Part shown: one piece after another, positions 20,594 through 36,785 of the stretch | How the letters are laid out: each line of letters begins with the position of its first letter | Numbering within the stretch: the stretch's first letter is position 1 | DNA from: Paramarasmius palmivorus | Taxonomy: Eukaryota; Basidiomycota; Agaricomycetes; Agaricales; Marasmiaceae | Assembly (NCBI GenBank): GCA_037176845.1 | Contig: JAYKXP010000001.1 | Span: 124,001-188,000 of the forward strand | Reading direction: 5' to 3' | Length of the DNA: 64,000 nt | Translations under genes and position numbers: made by a program | Notes under the pieces: generated by a model | Told to the model about the DNA's origin: nothing | The model's input: only the letters and a program-made list of their open reading frames with translations | Database searches by the model: none

Positions 20594-22767
20594 ATGACCG
20601 AAGGATACCTCCAACAGATTCTCCAGATACGCGATGGGCTCGCAAATTCTACCCTTCCAGCGTCAAATGCCACGATACCCTCGCCATCGATAGGTTTCAG
20701 CGCCAGCGATATCTCGGCGCTCATCAGTTTCTTGTTCTCTTTCTCTGCACTGCGAGACTGGGTCAAGTTGATTATGGTTGGAGGGTTCTTTGAAACTTGC
20801 AGGAGGTCCATTTTTACTCTCTACACGAAAATAATCAGTGCCTTTTGGATGCATGCGAATTTCGAGCAAGATGATTCTAGTTATCGTGAGTGCTTCCATC
20901 TGGTCCGAAGTGATGTACGTATTGACGCGTGACTCCACTGTCAGAGTGGATGCTAGTGTGGCTTGCACAGCAACCTTCTTGGAGTGCGTTTTTCTACAGT
21001 GTTTACTCGTTTCGATAATTCACCCTCGATGCAGAGAAGACGCGGGATGTCTCCGTCAGCACTAACACTTATGGAGCTACGCACGGTGTAATTCAGCTGG
21101 ACGGGGAAGACACTTACCAAACCACTCGTCAGCTGTCATACCAGCCTTCCCTTTTCACAAGCTACAATCTTTGGTACAAGGGGCGATACATGCAGATTAC
21201 TCGCACCCAAGAAGACTCTCACACGTTTTGGGGGGGTAAAGAACGTACACTTCATATCAGGTGAGGATTTCGCTGCTAGTCTCGATCCTCAGGTTACCTG
21301 TGGGATATTAACCCCCTTCTGATTTCCCCAGCATCCTCACGAGGAGCCACGAGCTTCTAGTAACCCTGCTGCAAGAAGCGAGAGACGCCTATCTAGCTGC
21401 ACAGGAACATAGTATGTCCGTTTATACATCAGACATGTGAGCGCCACATACTACCGCGTTCCCGCCCGAAAACTAACTTTACCATTCAATCAATAGAAAT
21501 AACAACTGGAGACTCGTTGCTTCTCGTTCGAAGAGAAGCATGAAGTCGATTATTCTGGACCCTGGAATCAAGGATACACTCCTCGAAGATGCCCGTGATT
21601 TTTTGGAAAGCAAAGCCTGGTATGCCGAACGCGGAATACCTTTCCGGCGAGGGTATCTCTTGGTGAGTATTTTCCTGTTCGGAGCGAGGTTTACGATGTT
21701 GAAACACTGCCTGCCATGTAGCACGGTGCACCGGGAAGCGGAAAGACTTCTTTGATTCACAGCATGGCAGGCGAGCTAGGCCTCGATATATATGTCATCA
21801 CGCTATCTCGAGCTGGTCTGGATGATACTGCACTGAACGAGTTGATAAATCAACTGCCACAGAGATGTGTGGCTCTCATGGAAGACATCGATGCTGCTTT
21901 TACGCACGGTCTTTCACGAGATGTGCCGCCTACAGATCAGAACCCTGCCGGACAACAAACTTCGATTCCGGGTGGACCTCAAGCACCTCCTACAACGAAT
22001 AAGTGAGTGTCGGCACACGGAATAAAGTGCGACTGACCTAATGTAACTCTAGGCTAAGTCTCAGTGGGCTGTTGAACGCGCTGGATGGTGTTGGTGCCCA
22101 GGAAGGCCGAATACTCTTCGCTACCACGAACAAGTACTCGTCCCTTGACCCTGCCCTTTGCCGACCAGGTCGGATGGATCTCCACATTGAATTCAGGAAC
22201 GCAAGTAAATACCAAGCAGAGAAACTGTTTGCGAGGTTCTACAAGCCTGACGAGGATCTGAAGAAAGAAAGTGAAGATGACGGAAGTAGCGACAAGAGTA
22301 GCGACTCGGGATATGAATCTTCAGAGGGAAAAGCCAACTCTGAAAAAGCGGAGCTTATACCTCAAGTGAAGCAGGAGACGCACCGAAGTCGCGCACCTAA
22401 TCTCTCGAACGAGGAGTTGAAGGAATTGGCTGCACAATTTGCTGGGGACCTACCCGAACGGGAGTTCTCGATGGCCTCGCTTCAAGGATATTTGATGTTG
22501 TATAAGACCAGACCAGTCGAAGCAGTCAAAAATTTCGAGGGTTGGGTAGGAAAGGAGAAGGAAGAGAAGCTTGCTAGGGAGAAGGAAAAGGAGGAGAGCT
22601 CCAAAGCCGCGAAAGAGGCCAAGGAAAAGGAAGAGAAGGAAAAGGCGGCAAAGGAAGATCCCAGTCAGAGTTTAGTGAAGGAGTTGAAGGAGAAGGTGGC
22701 AAGGGAGGTCAGGGAAGCGGTTCAAAAGGAAGTGCGCGAGGCCATGGAGAAAGCGCAAGCACCATGA
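20594..22767 (+). CDS. BCS1: BCS1-like mitochondrial AAA ATPase with charged C-terminal tail
   Basis: AAA protein related to Bcs1, the inner-membrane translocase that inserts the Rieske Fe-S protein into respiratory complex III. Start ATG 20594, with a hydrophobic segment at residues 35-65. The BCS1 N-terminal domain spans several exons (YQWMLVWLAQQPSW; STNTYGATHG; then VASRSKRSMKSIILDPG). AAA core: Walker A HGAPGSGKTSLIH (21722-21760), Walker B CVALMEDIDAAF (21868-21900), sensor ATTNKYSSLDPALCRPGRMD (22120-22180). After the AAA domain a tail of roughly 75 residues is almost entirely Lys, Glu and Ala (22540-22767) and predicts a long charged helix; the usual Bcs1 lacks this. Agaricomycetes carry several BCS1-like paralogs, so a role other than Rieske insertion is possible. 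Confidence 0.85.
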
Positions 22768-22846
22768 TATAACAGTCGCGCCAATGTAACCATTCCCATG
22801 TAATCCTCTCTATATCGTACACGAGCAATGAGTATTACGCATCGAC

Positions 22847-23194
22847 CTAATCCATGCTATACGTGTTCTTTTCCAACTAGAGTCAATGTCAGCCTCTGCC
22901 TGATGCAATGAGCCACATAACGCACCTCTGCTTCGAGTTCTCTCCGAACACGATACTCCTCATCTGCCTTGATTACCAGGTGATTATCATCCAAATCCTC
23001 AATAATGAACCCTTGTCTTTCGTTCATGATGAGGAGAATCTGCTTCACAGCAGCATCACTGCGAATACTGAACCACAGTCCTTTCACGAGCTATTCATTG
23101 AACCAACTAACCAAGTAAGAAGAACACCTGAAACAGGATCAGAGACATCGTAGAACACCAAAGAATCGGAATATTTGCCTTTCACTGCCCTCAT
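22847..23194 (-). CDS. TFB5: TFIIH subunit Tfb5 (TTDA/GTF2H5)
   Basis: Smallest TFIIH core subunit, partner of Tfb2/p52, supporting nucleotide excision repair and transcription. Proposed exons on the minus strand: 23194-23179 (16 nt), 23127-23112 (16 nt), 23067-22926 (142 nt), 22876-22847 (30 nt), totalling 204 nt or 67 aa, close to the 71-72 aa usual for the family. The spliced start MRAVKGVLLTC matches the family start, DAAVKQILLIMNE and GFIIEDLDDNHLVI are the conserved core, and LEKNTYSMD is the expected end. Intron 1 must begin with GC (GC-AG); a GT alternative breaks the frame. The 3' end is only 79 bp from the converging BCS1-like stop. Confidence 0.85.
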
Positions 23195-23373
23195 CCCGGT
23201 GGCGGGGCAATATGGAAACCACGGCCGTGGAAGTGATGATGGCGCAAGTGAGGAGAGGTGGAGAGGACCGGAGTTTTATGCCGTTTACTATTGGCCTTGT
23301 CCGCATCCACTTTTTATCGGCTCGTCCCTCACCAAATCTGTCACTTAAATATCTTCATTCTCTTACTTCCAGG
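23195..23373. promoter_or_regulatory. Bidirectional promoter, TFB5 and RKI1
   Basis: 179 bp between the divergent start codons of TFB5 (23194) and RKI1 (23374) must hold both promoters and 5' UTRs. A pyrimidine-rich tract precedes the RKI1 start, as is common at fungal transcription starts. Confidence 0.6.
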
Positions 23374-24957
23374 ATGCCTCTACCAGTCGAAATCAAACCA
23401 GATACTAGGTGAGCAACGTGCTTCTTCATACCCCGTTCCAGGCTGTCATACACATTCTTCCGGGTTCGCATCACTGAGTTAACTCTCGTCTCTTCTTCCA
23501 TCTCGCAAACATGTCCTATAGATCACAGATCGAAGACAACAAGCTGCTCACCAAAAGACTTTCTATGATAGCCAACGCTATTCCAGAATCACAGTTAACG
23601 CCTGGAGCTTTCGCAACTCCACATGGTGTGTAATTATCTATCTATCGTGTGCTTGTTACTCATCAGCGGACGTCTGTTGGCAGATAAACCTATCATTAAA
23701 CCTTTGAAGTCGCCAATCCCACCAGGAGAGCTCTCTGTCATTGAGAAGTCCAAGCAACTAGCAGCGTGGTCTGCAGTGGACCAGCACATACACCCAGAGT
23801 ATCGAGTCAGTTATTCATCCATCTCCGTTGGAGGCCGTATCCTGATTCCGGGAATTCACAGGTGATTGGTATTGGCTCTGGTACGAATATGTACATCTAT
23901 CGTGAACAGTATTCTCACTGAACCAAGGTTCTACTGTCCCCTACGTCGTTGAACGAATTGTCAGCCAAGGAGTCGATGCCAACAAGGATCGTGTATTCAT
24001 TCCCACCGGTGAGAATTCATCACACCCATTATCTCACCATTACTCACATCCACGACTCAGGTTTTCAGTCGAAGGAGCTCATCGTTCAATCCGGACTCAC
24101 TCTTGGCGATGTGGATCAATACCCAACAATCGATGTAACGATAGATGGCGCCGACGAGTAAGACACTTCCTGGACTTTGACCTGCTCACTTTTGATCTTT
24201 GTACAGGGTTGACATCGAGCTCAACTGCATCAAAGGTGGTGGGGCATGTCACTTGAGGGAGAAAGTTATTGCGGAAGCGGCACTTAGGTAAGTCCTGACA
24301 TCTCTCCAATATATCAACGGCCACTAAACTATAGCACGTACAGATTTATCCTAGTAGCTGACTATCGCAAGAACGTGGAATACTTGGGTACAAATGTACG
24401 TATTGATAGATCTTTCCGAGCGCTTCAATAACCTAAAATATCTCTTCTAGTTCAAGGCGGGTGTTCCAATCGAGGTCGTTCCATTCGCCTACGCAAAGGT
24501 ACTTGGAAACCTGCACAACGTTATCGGCTCACCCAAAGCAACGTTGCGAATGGCGGTGGCGAAAGGTGAGTCTTAGTTTCAGCCAAGGTCCTATTCATTC
24601 CGCACCCAGCTCACGAAACATGCCACAGCTGGACCGGTTGTATCGGACAACGGCAACTTCATCATAGATGCACCATTCGATGAGGACAGGATGAAGGACC
24701 CCTACAAGGTGATGATCATTAGCCTCACAACAGATTTTTAGACTGACAATTGTTCTTCTAGATCATGGCACAGATCAAGATGTTGACTGGTGTCGTCGAG
24801 GTAGGGCTGTTCTGCCATATGGCGCAAGCTGCGTACTTCGGCAACCAGGTAGGTATTGGCATCTACCTTTAGACCGCAACTGACACTTCCTCAATAGGAC
24901 GGCAGCGTTACAGTAAAATGGAAGGATGGTAGAGTGGAACAAATCGCGGCGAATTAA
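23374..24957 (+). CDS. RKI1: Ribose-5-phosphate isomerase A
   Basis: Interconverts ribose-5-phosphate and ribulose-5-phosphate in the non-oxidative pentose phosphate pathway. About ten short exons give roughly 300 aa. Seen in order: QLAAWSAVDQHI; the substrate loop VIGIGSGSTVPYV; GFQSKELI; the active-site motif TIDGADE (24140-24160); CIKGGGACHLREKVIAEAA; and the C-terminal GVVEVGLFCHMAQAAYFGNQDGSV. The residues VIGIGSG are encoded by an exon of only 19 nt (23862-23880) flanked by good GT and AG signals. Start ATG 23374 (MPLPVEIKPDTR), stop 24955-24957. Confidence 0.93.
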
Positions 24958-25309
24958 TTGTCCGAAGGAATATAATCAGGATCATATATTCTGTAATATC
25001 TAGACCTGTAGTTATGTTGTAGCAATTAGATTTGGACCCCTCCATGAATCCGCGCCCGATATGCAGTGCTCAAGGATCACCAAGGGGCAATGAGTCGGCC
25101 GGTGCTAGAGTACAACAATGCCTGTATTAGTTTCGAGGACGAGGTGAGATACTACTTACGGCCGATAATGTGCCTCGGAGTCGGTGCGTGCGCGGTGCAC
25201 GTGTGGGACTTTGAAGGGGAAAATTTATTCCAAGTGATCGAGTCAGAAATTTACCTCTACAAAAGCCCCCAATCTTACGGGGTTGTACTTCACCTTACAT
25301 TTCTCTAAA
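24958..25309. other. Intergenic, AROM promoter region
   Basis: 352 bp between RKI1 and ARO1, read in the same direction. It should contain the RKI1 3' UTR and the ARO1 promoter; no certain TATA box was assigned. Confidence 0.4.
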
Positions 25310-30385
<5,076 letters not shown>

Positions 30386-30680
30386 TTGTAAACATTCTGT
30401 AGAGCTAGATAGAATCTAGATTGTACAATCTGTAGAGAAATGACGAGCCTTTATAATGCTCAATCAAGGCCACTCTGCCAGTGCATATGACGTATACCTC
30501 TTGGACCGAACAGCATGTTACTCGCAAAGCTCGGTCGGTTGCAATAATAATATTACTTTGAATTACAATTGAACTGTGGAGGACAGTGGCTCGAAAATGG
30601 TTGGGATATCTGGTATTCGTATCGTATCGTGACGAAACAATCCTTGAAGAATGTGTATGATAAAGGTCCGTGAGTGTGAT

Positions 30681-31643
30681 CTAGTTGTAGAACTTGCGGT
30701 TCTCGTTGGCTCCAAAGAGGTCGTTCCTGATTTCGGGTAGCATCTAGAGGAGTGCGTGAGGGTTGTGTGAAAGGAAACGAATGATAAAGACTGACCCTAT
30801 CCTCGAGCAATCGCAAACGTTCGTCTAGCGTGTTGTCCAGTGTGATACGTCCAGAACCGCTGATCAGCTTGACTCCTCCAGCACTGTTGGAATGAACCAT
30901 CGTCAGTGGAGAGTTGTATCACAGATCCTTGGTCAAAGCTCACCCTTCATCATTGAGAGTTCCTTCAACCTCAACCTCCACGTCTCTACCGCTGATCTCT
31001 TTGTACTGCTTCGCTGCTGCTTCAGAAGCTTGCTTGACCAAGTCAACATCCTTCTTGCGAGAGTATACGGTGACTGATGGCTCGAGGATTTGAAGGAAGC
31101 CCTGTACGATGACGCCTTCAAGGAATTGTACATATCGGTCGGCAGAAGAAGACAGTTGAACGACTTGATCACGGGCGGTTTGGAATAGATCTTGAAGATG
31201 CTCCTCTCGTCTATGGAGGAGCTTTAGACGGGATTTGTTCGTTAGGGTTGATTGAGCACTGTGAATGGGATCAGTGAGAGAATGAGAACTAGATTAAGGT
31301 GACTGACATCTTCTGTGCAATCTCAGCGCCCTTGAGTTTCTTCTCGTATTGAGCGTCGATGGCTTGTTGCTCTTGCTTTACGAGTTTTGCCTGTTACCGT
31401 CATTGACCATCGTCGTCATATAGCTGTGTTAACGTAGAGCAACCGCGCATACCTTCTCTATAGCAAACTCTTCATCGGCCTTGACTTTGATTTCTCTAGC
31501 TTTCTCTAGGGCTTCTTGTTTGATGAAAGCCACCTGCAAACATTCGGTTTGGGTTACTTGGTGAGTAGACAGGAGTAACAAGGCCCAAGTACCATCTTGT
31601 TGAGTTCATTGAGAACTTCATCGTCATTGAGTGGTCGAGACAT
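30681..31643 (-). CDS. VMA4: V-type H+-ATPase subunit E
   Basis: Peripheral-stalk subunit of the V1 sector of vacuolar ATPase, linking V1 to Vo for organelle acidification. Start ATG 31641-31643 (MSRPLNDDEVLNELNKM), then a long charged helix (AFIKQEALEKAREIKVKADEE; KLVKQEQQAIDAQYEKKLK), SRLKLLHRREEHLQDLF, and a C-terminal globular part with GGVKLISGSGRITLDNTLDERL and the end MLPEIRNDLFGANENRKFYN. About five introns. Convergent with ARO1 (295 bp between stops) and divergent from RPC40. Confidence 0.95.
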
Positions 31644-31820
31644 GCTGAGATAGATATTCTGAAGCTGATATGCTGCTTAACAGATTCCTGGCTGGTAGTC
31701 GAATACAGAGGGCTCAATAGGACTGGAGACCGGAAATGGCGTAGGAGAGGACTGCCGTGGGAACAGATTCCCCTGTACATCTTTCTTTTTTTCCAGTCGC
31801 GACAAGGCAAACGAAACGCG
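31644..31820. promoter_or_regulatory. Bidirectional promoter, VMA4 and RPC40
   Basis: 177 bp separate the divergent ATGs of VMA4 (31643) and RPC40 (31821); both promoters must lie here. Confidence 0.6.
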
Positions 31821-33283
31821 ATGAGTGCCTATTCTCTCCACGACGTCCAGTCTTCAAGACTCGTCAAGATTACCCCAGAAAGAGCAAGAGACGTCTCATC
31901 TACAGATTATCCCGGTCATCATGCAGATGCTAGTCCAGAAGAATATCAGTGGGATTTAGACAAGTTCAAAAAGGTATGTAACGTTTGTGGATGATTGGAA
32001 TTCTTATTTTTCTTTCTGACTGACGAGGAAGGAGTAGAATCTCCGTGTTCAAGTGACGAGGCTATCAAATCGTTCGATAGAGTTTGATTTAGTTGGTGTG
32101 GATGCGAGTATAGCGAATGCGTTTAGAAGGATTTTGATCGCGGAGGTGAGTCTAGGTGTTGGTTCAAGTGAAGAATGACTTAATGATTTGGTATTAGGTT
32201 CCTTCGATTGCCATCGAACGTTTCTATGTGTGGAATAATACATCAGTGATACAAGATGAAGTTTTGGCGCACCGGCTAGGTTTAGTACCGCTGAATGTCG
32301 ATCCGGGTGTTATGGATTTCAGAGGGCGTAAGTCTTTGGGTATAGTCATGGGTTAACATGGTCTCATTTCTTTTCAGCGGAGGATCCACCCACCGACCGC
32401 AACACACTAGTTTTCAAAGCCGACTTTACATGTCAAAAGAACCCAGCATACAAACCTTCTGCTAATACTACTACACCACCGAAACATGAAGAAATGTTCA
32501 TCAACCACGAATTTCGTGCGGAGCATTTGATCTGGTATCCTGCTGGTGAGCAGGAGGATACGTTTCAGGACAATAAGCCTGCTTCCACGAATGGTGAGGG
32601 TCTTCCTTTTCTCTGTCATGGGATATCGAATTTAACGTTTCGCGTCAGGGAACATTGTATTAGCCAAACTGCGACCCGGGCAGAATATTAACATTGAATG
32701 TCATGCTGTGAAGGGTGTCGGCAAGGATCATGCAAAGTTTAGCCCAGTCGGTGAGTCGAGTCACGTCTTTTATTACAGTTTTACTGACTTGATTTTCAGC
32801 AACGGCTAGCTATCGTCTGCATCCGTATATCAAGATTACCAAGCCAATACCACCACATCGAGCGGAAGAATTCAAGAGATGTTTTTCGCCTGGCGTAGTC
32901 AAGGTCAACTCACGGAAGGAGGTATGTACCTAGAAAATATAGTTTGAATCGGTCTTATGGTCGTCTAGGTGTCTATTGATCTCCAGGGGATGAGGAATGA
33001 TACTGTATCAAGAGAAGTATTGCGAGATCCTGAATTCAAGGATAGTGTAGAGCTTGCTCGGATACGGGATTGGTTCATCTGTGAGTGTTTTTCTACTTGC
33101 GCGTCAAAAGGCTTCCCCTTACCTTTCGTGATAGTCCAAATCGAATCAGAGTCAGCGTATAAGCCTGAACGGCTTATGAACGAGGCTGTCAAGGTTATGA
33201 GAAGTAAAATTGACACGATTAAACAGGCGGCGGAGGCATTGCGCGAACAACATGATGGGGATGTTACTATGGGTGGTACTTAG
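31821..33283 (+). CDS. RPC40: RNA polymerase I and III subunit AC40
   Basis: Alpha-like assembly subunit shared by RNA polymerases I and III, pairing with AC19. Start ATG 31821 ([21 protein letters not shown]). The alpha motif region reads [30 protein letters not shown] with an intron inside; then [22 protein letters not shown], the insert domain with [43 protein letters not shown], and a C-terminal helix [16 protein letters not shown]. About seven introns; stop 33281-33283. Alpha-type subunits of Pol II (Rpb3) lack this arrangement and carry a zinc site not seen here. Confidence 0.93.
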
Positions 33284-33423
33284 GACTTGTGGTGTCGTTG
33301 AGCCTTCTTGTCAAAAGTATTACTACTCACACAGCTTTCTTGCATGTCCATCTTAGAGGGATCTATTGCTTAATGCCATCTACAGTTGTATTCTATGAAT
33401 ACATTCGTTTTGTACTCTACATT

Positions 33424-34688
33424 TTACGCTGTGGGACGTTTGGTGACAGACCAGACTTTGACTGCGCCGTCGTCACCTGCGCTTGCTAAAAGGTGTTCAT
33501 ATCCCTTACGGGGACACCATACGACAGTGTTGATGTCGTGTACACCGTGAGCGGAGGGGAAGGATGCGATTAGTTCGTGGGTTGGAGGATCAGTCGGTGA
33601 ACTTTCGCTTTCCTGTAAAAAGTTTGAGTAGACGGTTGTTTGATACTAAGCAGCCACTCACTGTCAACTCCCAAACGCGTATCACACCGTCTCCTCCACT
33701 TGTTGCTATCCATCCTAATCCATCTCCATTTCCGACACCCCAAGCAATAGAATATATACTTCTATCATGCTGCCCCTCCATTACCAATACGCATTTGAAC
33801 TCGTACTCCCCCACACGGCGCCATATGCGTACGGTTTTATCATCCGAGGCAGAAGCGAGGTATTGTCCATTGGGAGACCAGGCTATGGACCAGACAGTTG
33901 AGGTGTGTCCGGTAAGAGTGGCGAAACAATACCAGTCTTCTTGGGGATCGTCGATATAGAGTTTTATGGTATCGTCGTAGGATCCGGATGCGAGGATCTG
34001 TGCTGGGTTGGATGAGTTATCAATGGGTTGGTACGGTTGAAATGAGTGGAGATGCAGACCTCTTCAGATGGATGCCATGCAACGCATTTGACGTCTTGAG
34101 AGTGTTCCATCAGGACGCCCATGCATTCGAAATCAGAGTCGGGTTGGACTAGGTGTTTTATCGATTGAGATCTATAAGCAAGGAAAAGAGTAGTGAGCGT
34201 ACCTTCCCATACCCAAACAGTTTTATCTCTACTACAACTTGCTAACAAGTTCCCAGAGCCCGAATATGCAACGCTTTTACATTCCGTTTCGTGTCCTTCG
34301 AGTAAACTAGCACATTCCCATTCACCAGAAGGGTTACCGTCGTCGTCGGGTTCTTGTTCCCATATACCAATGTTGGAGTCGAAAGATGCAGTTGCGAGGA
34401 CTTGGCCTGAAGGTGACCAAGCGACTGCTCGAACTGTTTTTGTGTGACCGGTGGGTATTGTAGATGTATGCGAGAATGAAGGCGATTCTGATGAAGGAGA
34501 TTTGGTGTAAGAGTATAGACGGACTGATTTATCTGCAGAACAAGAAGCGAGAAGAGGTTTTGAAGGATTCCAGGCTACGTGCCAGGCGCGATCTTCGTGT
34601 CCTGGAATAGAAAGTGTTGGTATTAAGGATGGTAATAGTGAGTAGGCAAACCGTGTAGTTCTGCAATGTTTTCAATGGTGTATGCCAT
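33424..34688 (-). CDS. CIA1: Cytosolic Fe-S protein assembly WD40 protein Cia1
   Basis: Seven-bladed WD40 protein of the CIA targeting complex, which delivers Fe-S clusters to cytosolic and nuclear apoproteins. Start ATG 34686-34688 (MAYTIENIAELHG). Repeats visible: [153 protein letters not shown]. The end is VKVWSVTKRPTA. The order of blades and the RAWHVAWNP signature match Cia1/CIAO1. About four introns. Its stop is 140 bp from the converging RPC40 stop. Confidence 0.92.
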
Positions 34689-34851
34689 GAAAGATTTGGA
34701 AGAGATGGTTCGGGCAAAAATCGGGCCGCGACAAGGCTCACTCAAGGACAAGTCGTACTCATTATAAGCACCGTACTGCTGCTGGTAAATATTTTCCACC
34801 ATGCATAGATTACATTCCGTCTATAAAGTGACATGGGTCTATACTGCTGAT

Positions 34852-35339
34852 TCAATGCTTTGACCCCGAGCCTTCCTTCTCAGCTTCAGCAATGAAATTT
34901 TTGATACTGGCAATCCTGAGAGTTAGTCGATACTGTCTTCTTCTCGAGTGGGATCTTGAGAACTTACAACTGTTCTTCCTCACTACAACAAAGTTTCAGT
35001 GACCAGAAAACAGAAGAAAAGCAGACGGCTCACCTGCTTCCAGCAGAAATAGGAACGCTCTCCTTGACCTTTTCAATCACAGACTTTCCACTACCACTGG
35101 GAGTCGCTGCTTCCTTCTTGCCACCTGAATAAATGACCGACGGGTGAACACGCGTTTAAGAGGTAAATAAACATGCCAGACACGTACCTCTGGTAGCCAA
35201 GAGAGCACCACCGATGACTGAACCCATTACTGAGAGAGCAAGGTATTCATTCTTTATCGTGCGACCGAGAATTTGGCTTTTTTGAGAGGTCAGAAAGGAC
35301 AGCAGCAGCAAGAAGCAAGCAAAGGACTGACTAGGACAT
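34852..35339 (-). CDS. ATP19: Small mitochondrial F1Fo-ATP synthase subunit, Atp19/subunit k-like
   Basis: Proposed 88-aa protein of the ATP synthase membrane sector, associated with dimerisation in yeast. Exons on the minus strand: 35339-35332 (8 nt), 35276-35188, 35124-35034, 34981-34967 (15 nt), 34915-34852; total 267 nt, in frame. The N-terminus MSYQILGRTIKNEYLALSVM leads into a single membrane segment (GSVIGGALLATRG), then a hydrophilic Lys/Ser part and SSEEEQLIASIKNFIAEAEKE at the end. This pattern matches small fungal subunit-k-like proteins from memory; the exact subunit name is less certain than the gene itself. Confidence 0.65.
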
Positions 35340-35758
35340 GGTTGTGGTGGTTGAGGAATGAGAATCGGATGGTGCCGGGTTATGAGCGCCGAGACCGGAC
35401 GGAGAAAGGTGACTTCGGAGTGGACTCGGAGGTGCTCTCGGAGTTGCTCAGCGGAGTGACGGCCGAGGTTGTGTGTGACTGTCGCCGCTGTCACTTCTCC
35501 CTGCTTTCTGTGTGTTCGCGACGGTGGTCCAACCTTGCCCAGTCGTCGTTCTCGGCCAACAATTATCCAGACGTCCACCAGACAGTACACCAGAACGCGT
35601 CTTTCCTTTATTTTCTTTTTTCTCTTTTCCTTCTCTCTCTCATCTTCATCGTCGTCCAACTCGAGATTATACTCCTACACACACACCCCTTACCAGCACA
35701 TCCCATCTGGATATCAACAAAGTCGACCCCAGCAAGTCATAGCTGATTCAATCTGATC
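35340..35758. promoter_or_regulatory. Divergent promoter region, ATP19-like and SPG1
   Basis: 419 bp between divergent ATGs. The SPG1-proximal part (35590-35700) is strongly pyrimidine-rich, as is typical of fungal leaders. A 157-codon plus-strand ORF across this region is compositionally biased and not considered real. Confidence 0.45.
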
Positions 35759-36785
35759 ATGTCACATTCAGCTTCTTCGTCAATTTCAACCACACCAGCA
35801 GCCAGCACCAGCCAACAACAGCTTGATACCGACGAGAAGAATAGGTCGGCTTCTTCTTCTTCTCTTCATCTCGAAGTATTCATCATTTATCGTAATCTAG
35901 CGTCGTTATCAAGGTGGGAATGGTTGGCGACTCGCAGATTGGGAAAACGAGTCTCATGGTGAAATATGTCGAGGGGAGTTTCGATGAAGATTATATCCAG
36001 ACGCTGGGTGAGTCGTCGTCTGTCTTTGTTATCAGATACGAGTCTCGCTCATCATTTCTCCTTTTCCTCGCCACACCAATCTACAACCACGTATATAGGC
36101 GTCAATTTTATGGAGAAGACCATATCAGTCAGACGGACAACGATAACATTTTCAATATGGGATCTTGGTGGACAAAGAGAGTTTGTCAACATGTTACCGC
36201 TGGTGTGCAATGACGCAGTGGCCATCCTTTTCATGTTTGACCTTTCACGGAAATCAACGCTAAACTCGGTCAAGGAGTGGTATCGCCAAGCACGCGGGTT
36301 TAATAAGGTATGTGGCTCACAGGTTCTATATTCTCCTCGGTCCCGTAGTTGCTGCTGTCTGCCGCATCGATGTCTTATGCGAGTGCGAGCTTGAGCGTCT
36401 GAGACTTCTCTATCAACCTCCTGTCTCTTTCCATCTCGCTAATCCATAACCTCTCTAGACCGCAATACCATTCTTAATAGGCACAAAATTCGACCAGTTT
36501 GCCACCTTCCCTCGCGACGAGCAGGAGGAAATCACCAAGCAGGTTCGAGCACTCTGAAACGTTTCCATTGCTACAATTACGCTAACGCCAATGCTAATTT
36601 GATCATCTTAGGCGAAGCGGTTCGCACGAGCAATGCACGCGTCGTTAATTTTCTGTTCTACGTCAGCGTCAATAAACGTGCAAAAGATCTTCAAGATCGT
36701 ACTTGCAAAAGCCTTTGACCTCAAATGCGTCATTCCAGAGATTGAAGGCGTAGGAGAACCGATATTGATCTATGTGGACGTATAG
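35759..36785 (+). CDS. SPG1: Spg1/Tem1-type septation-initiation GTPase
   Basis: Small Ras-like GTPase at the top of the septation initiation/mitotic exit network, acting at spindle pole bodies. A Ser/Thr-rich N-terminal extension of about 40 residues precedes the G domain. G1 reads [19 protein letters not shown], switch I/G2 region ends in [10 protein letters not shown]3 is [17 protein letters not shown] (the DLGGQ form is characteristic of Spg1/Tem1), G4 is [10 protein letters not shown]5 is [13 protein letters not shown]. No C-terminal CaaX box is present (ends ILIYVDV), as expected for this family. About five introns, the first separating the Ser-rich leader from the G domain. Confidence 0.93.

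Noticed and set aside
35273..35746. 157-codon plus-strand ORF between ATP19-like and SPG1
   Set aside because: Overlaps the divergent promoter and the ATP19-like first exon; composition is driven by CT-rich leader sequence.
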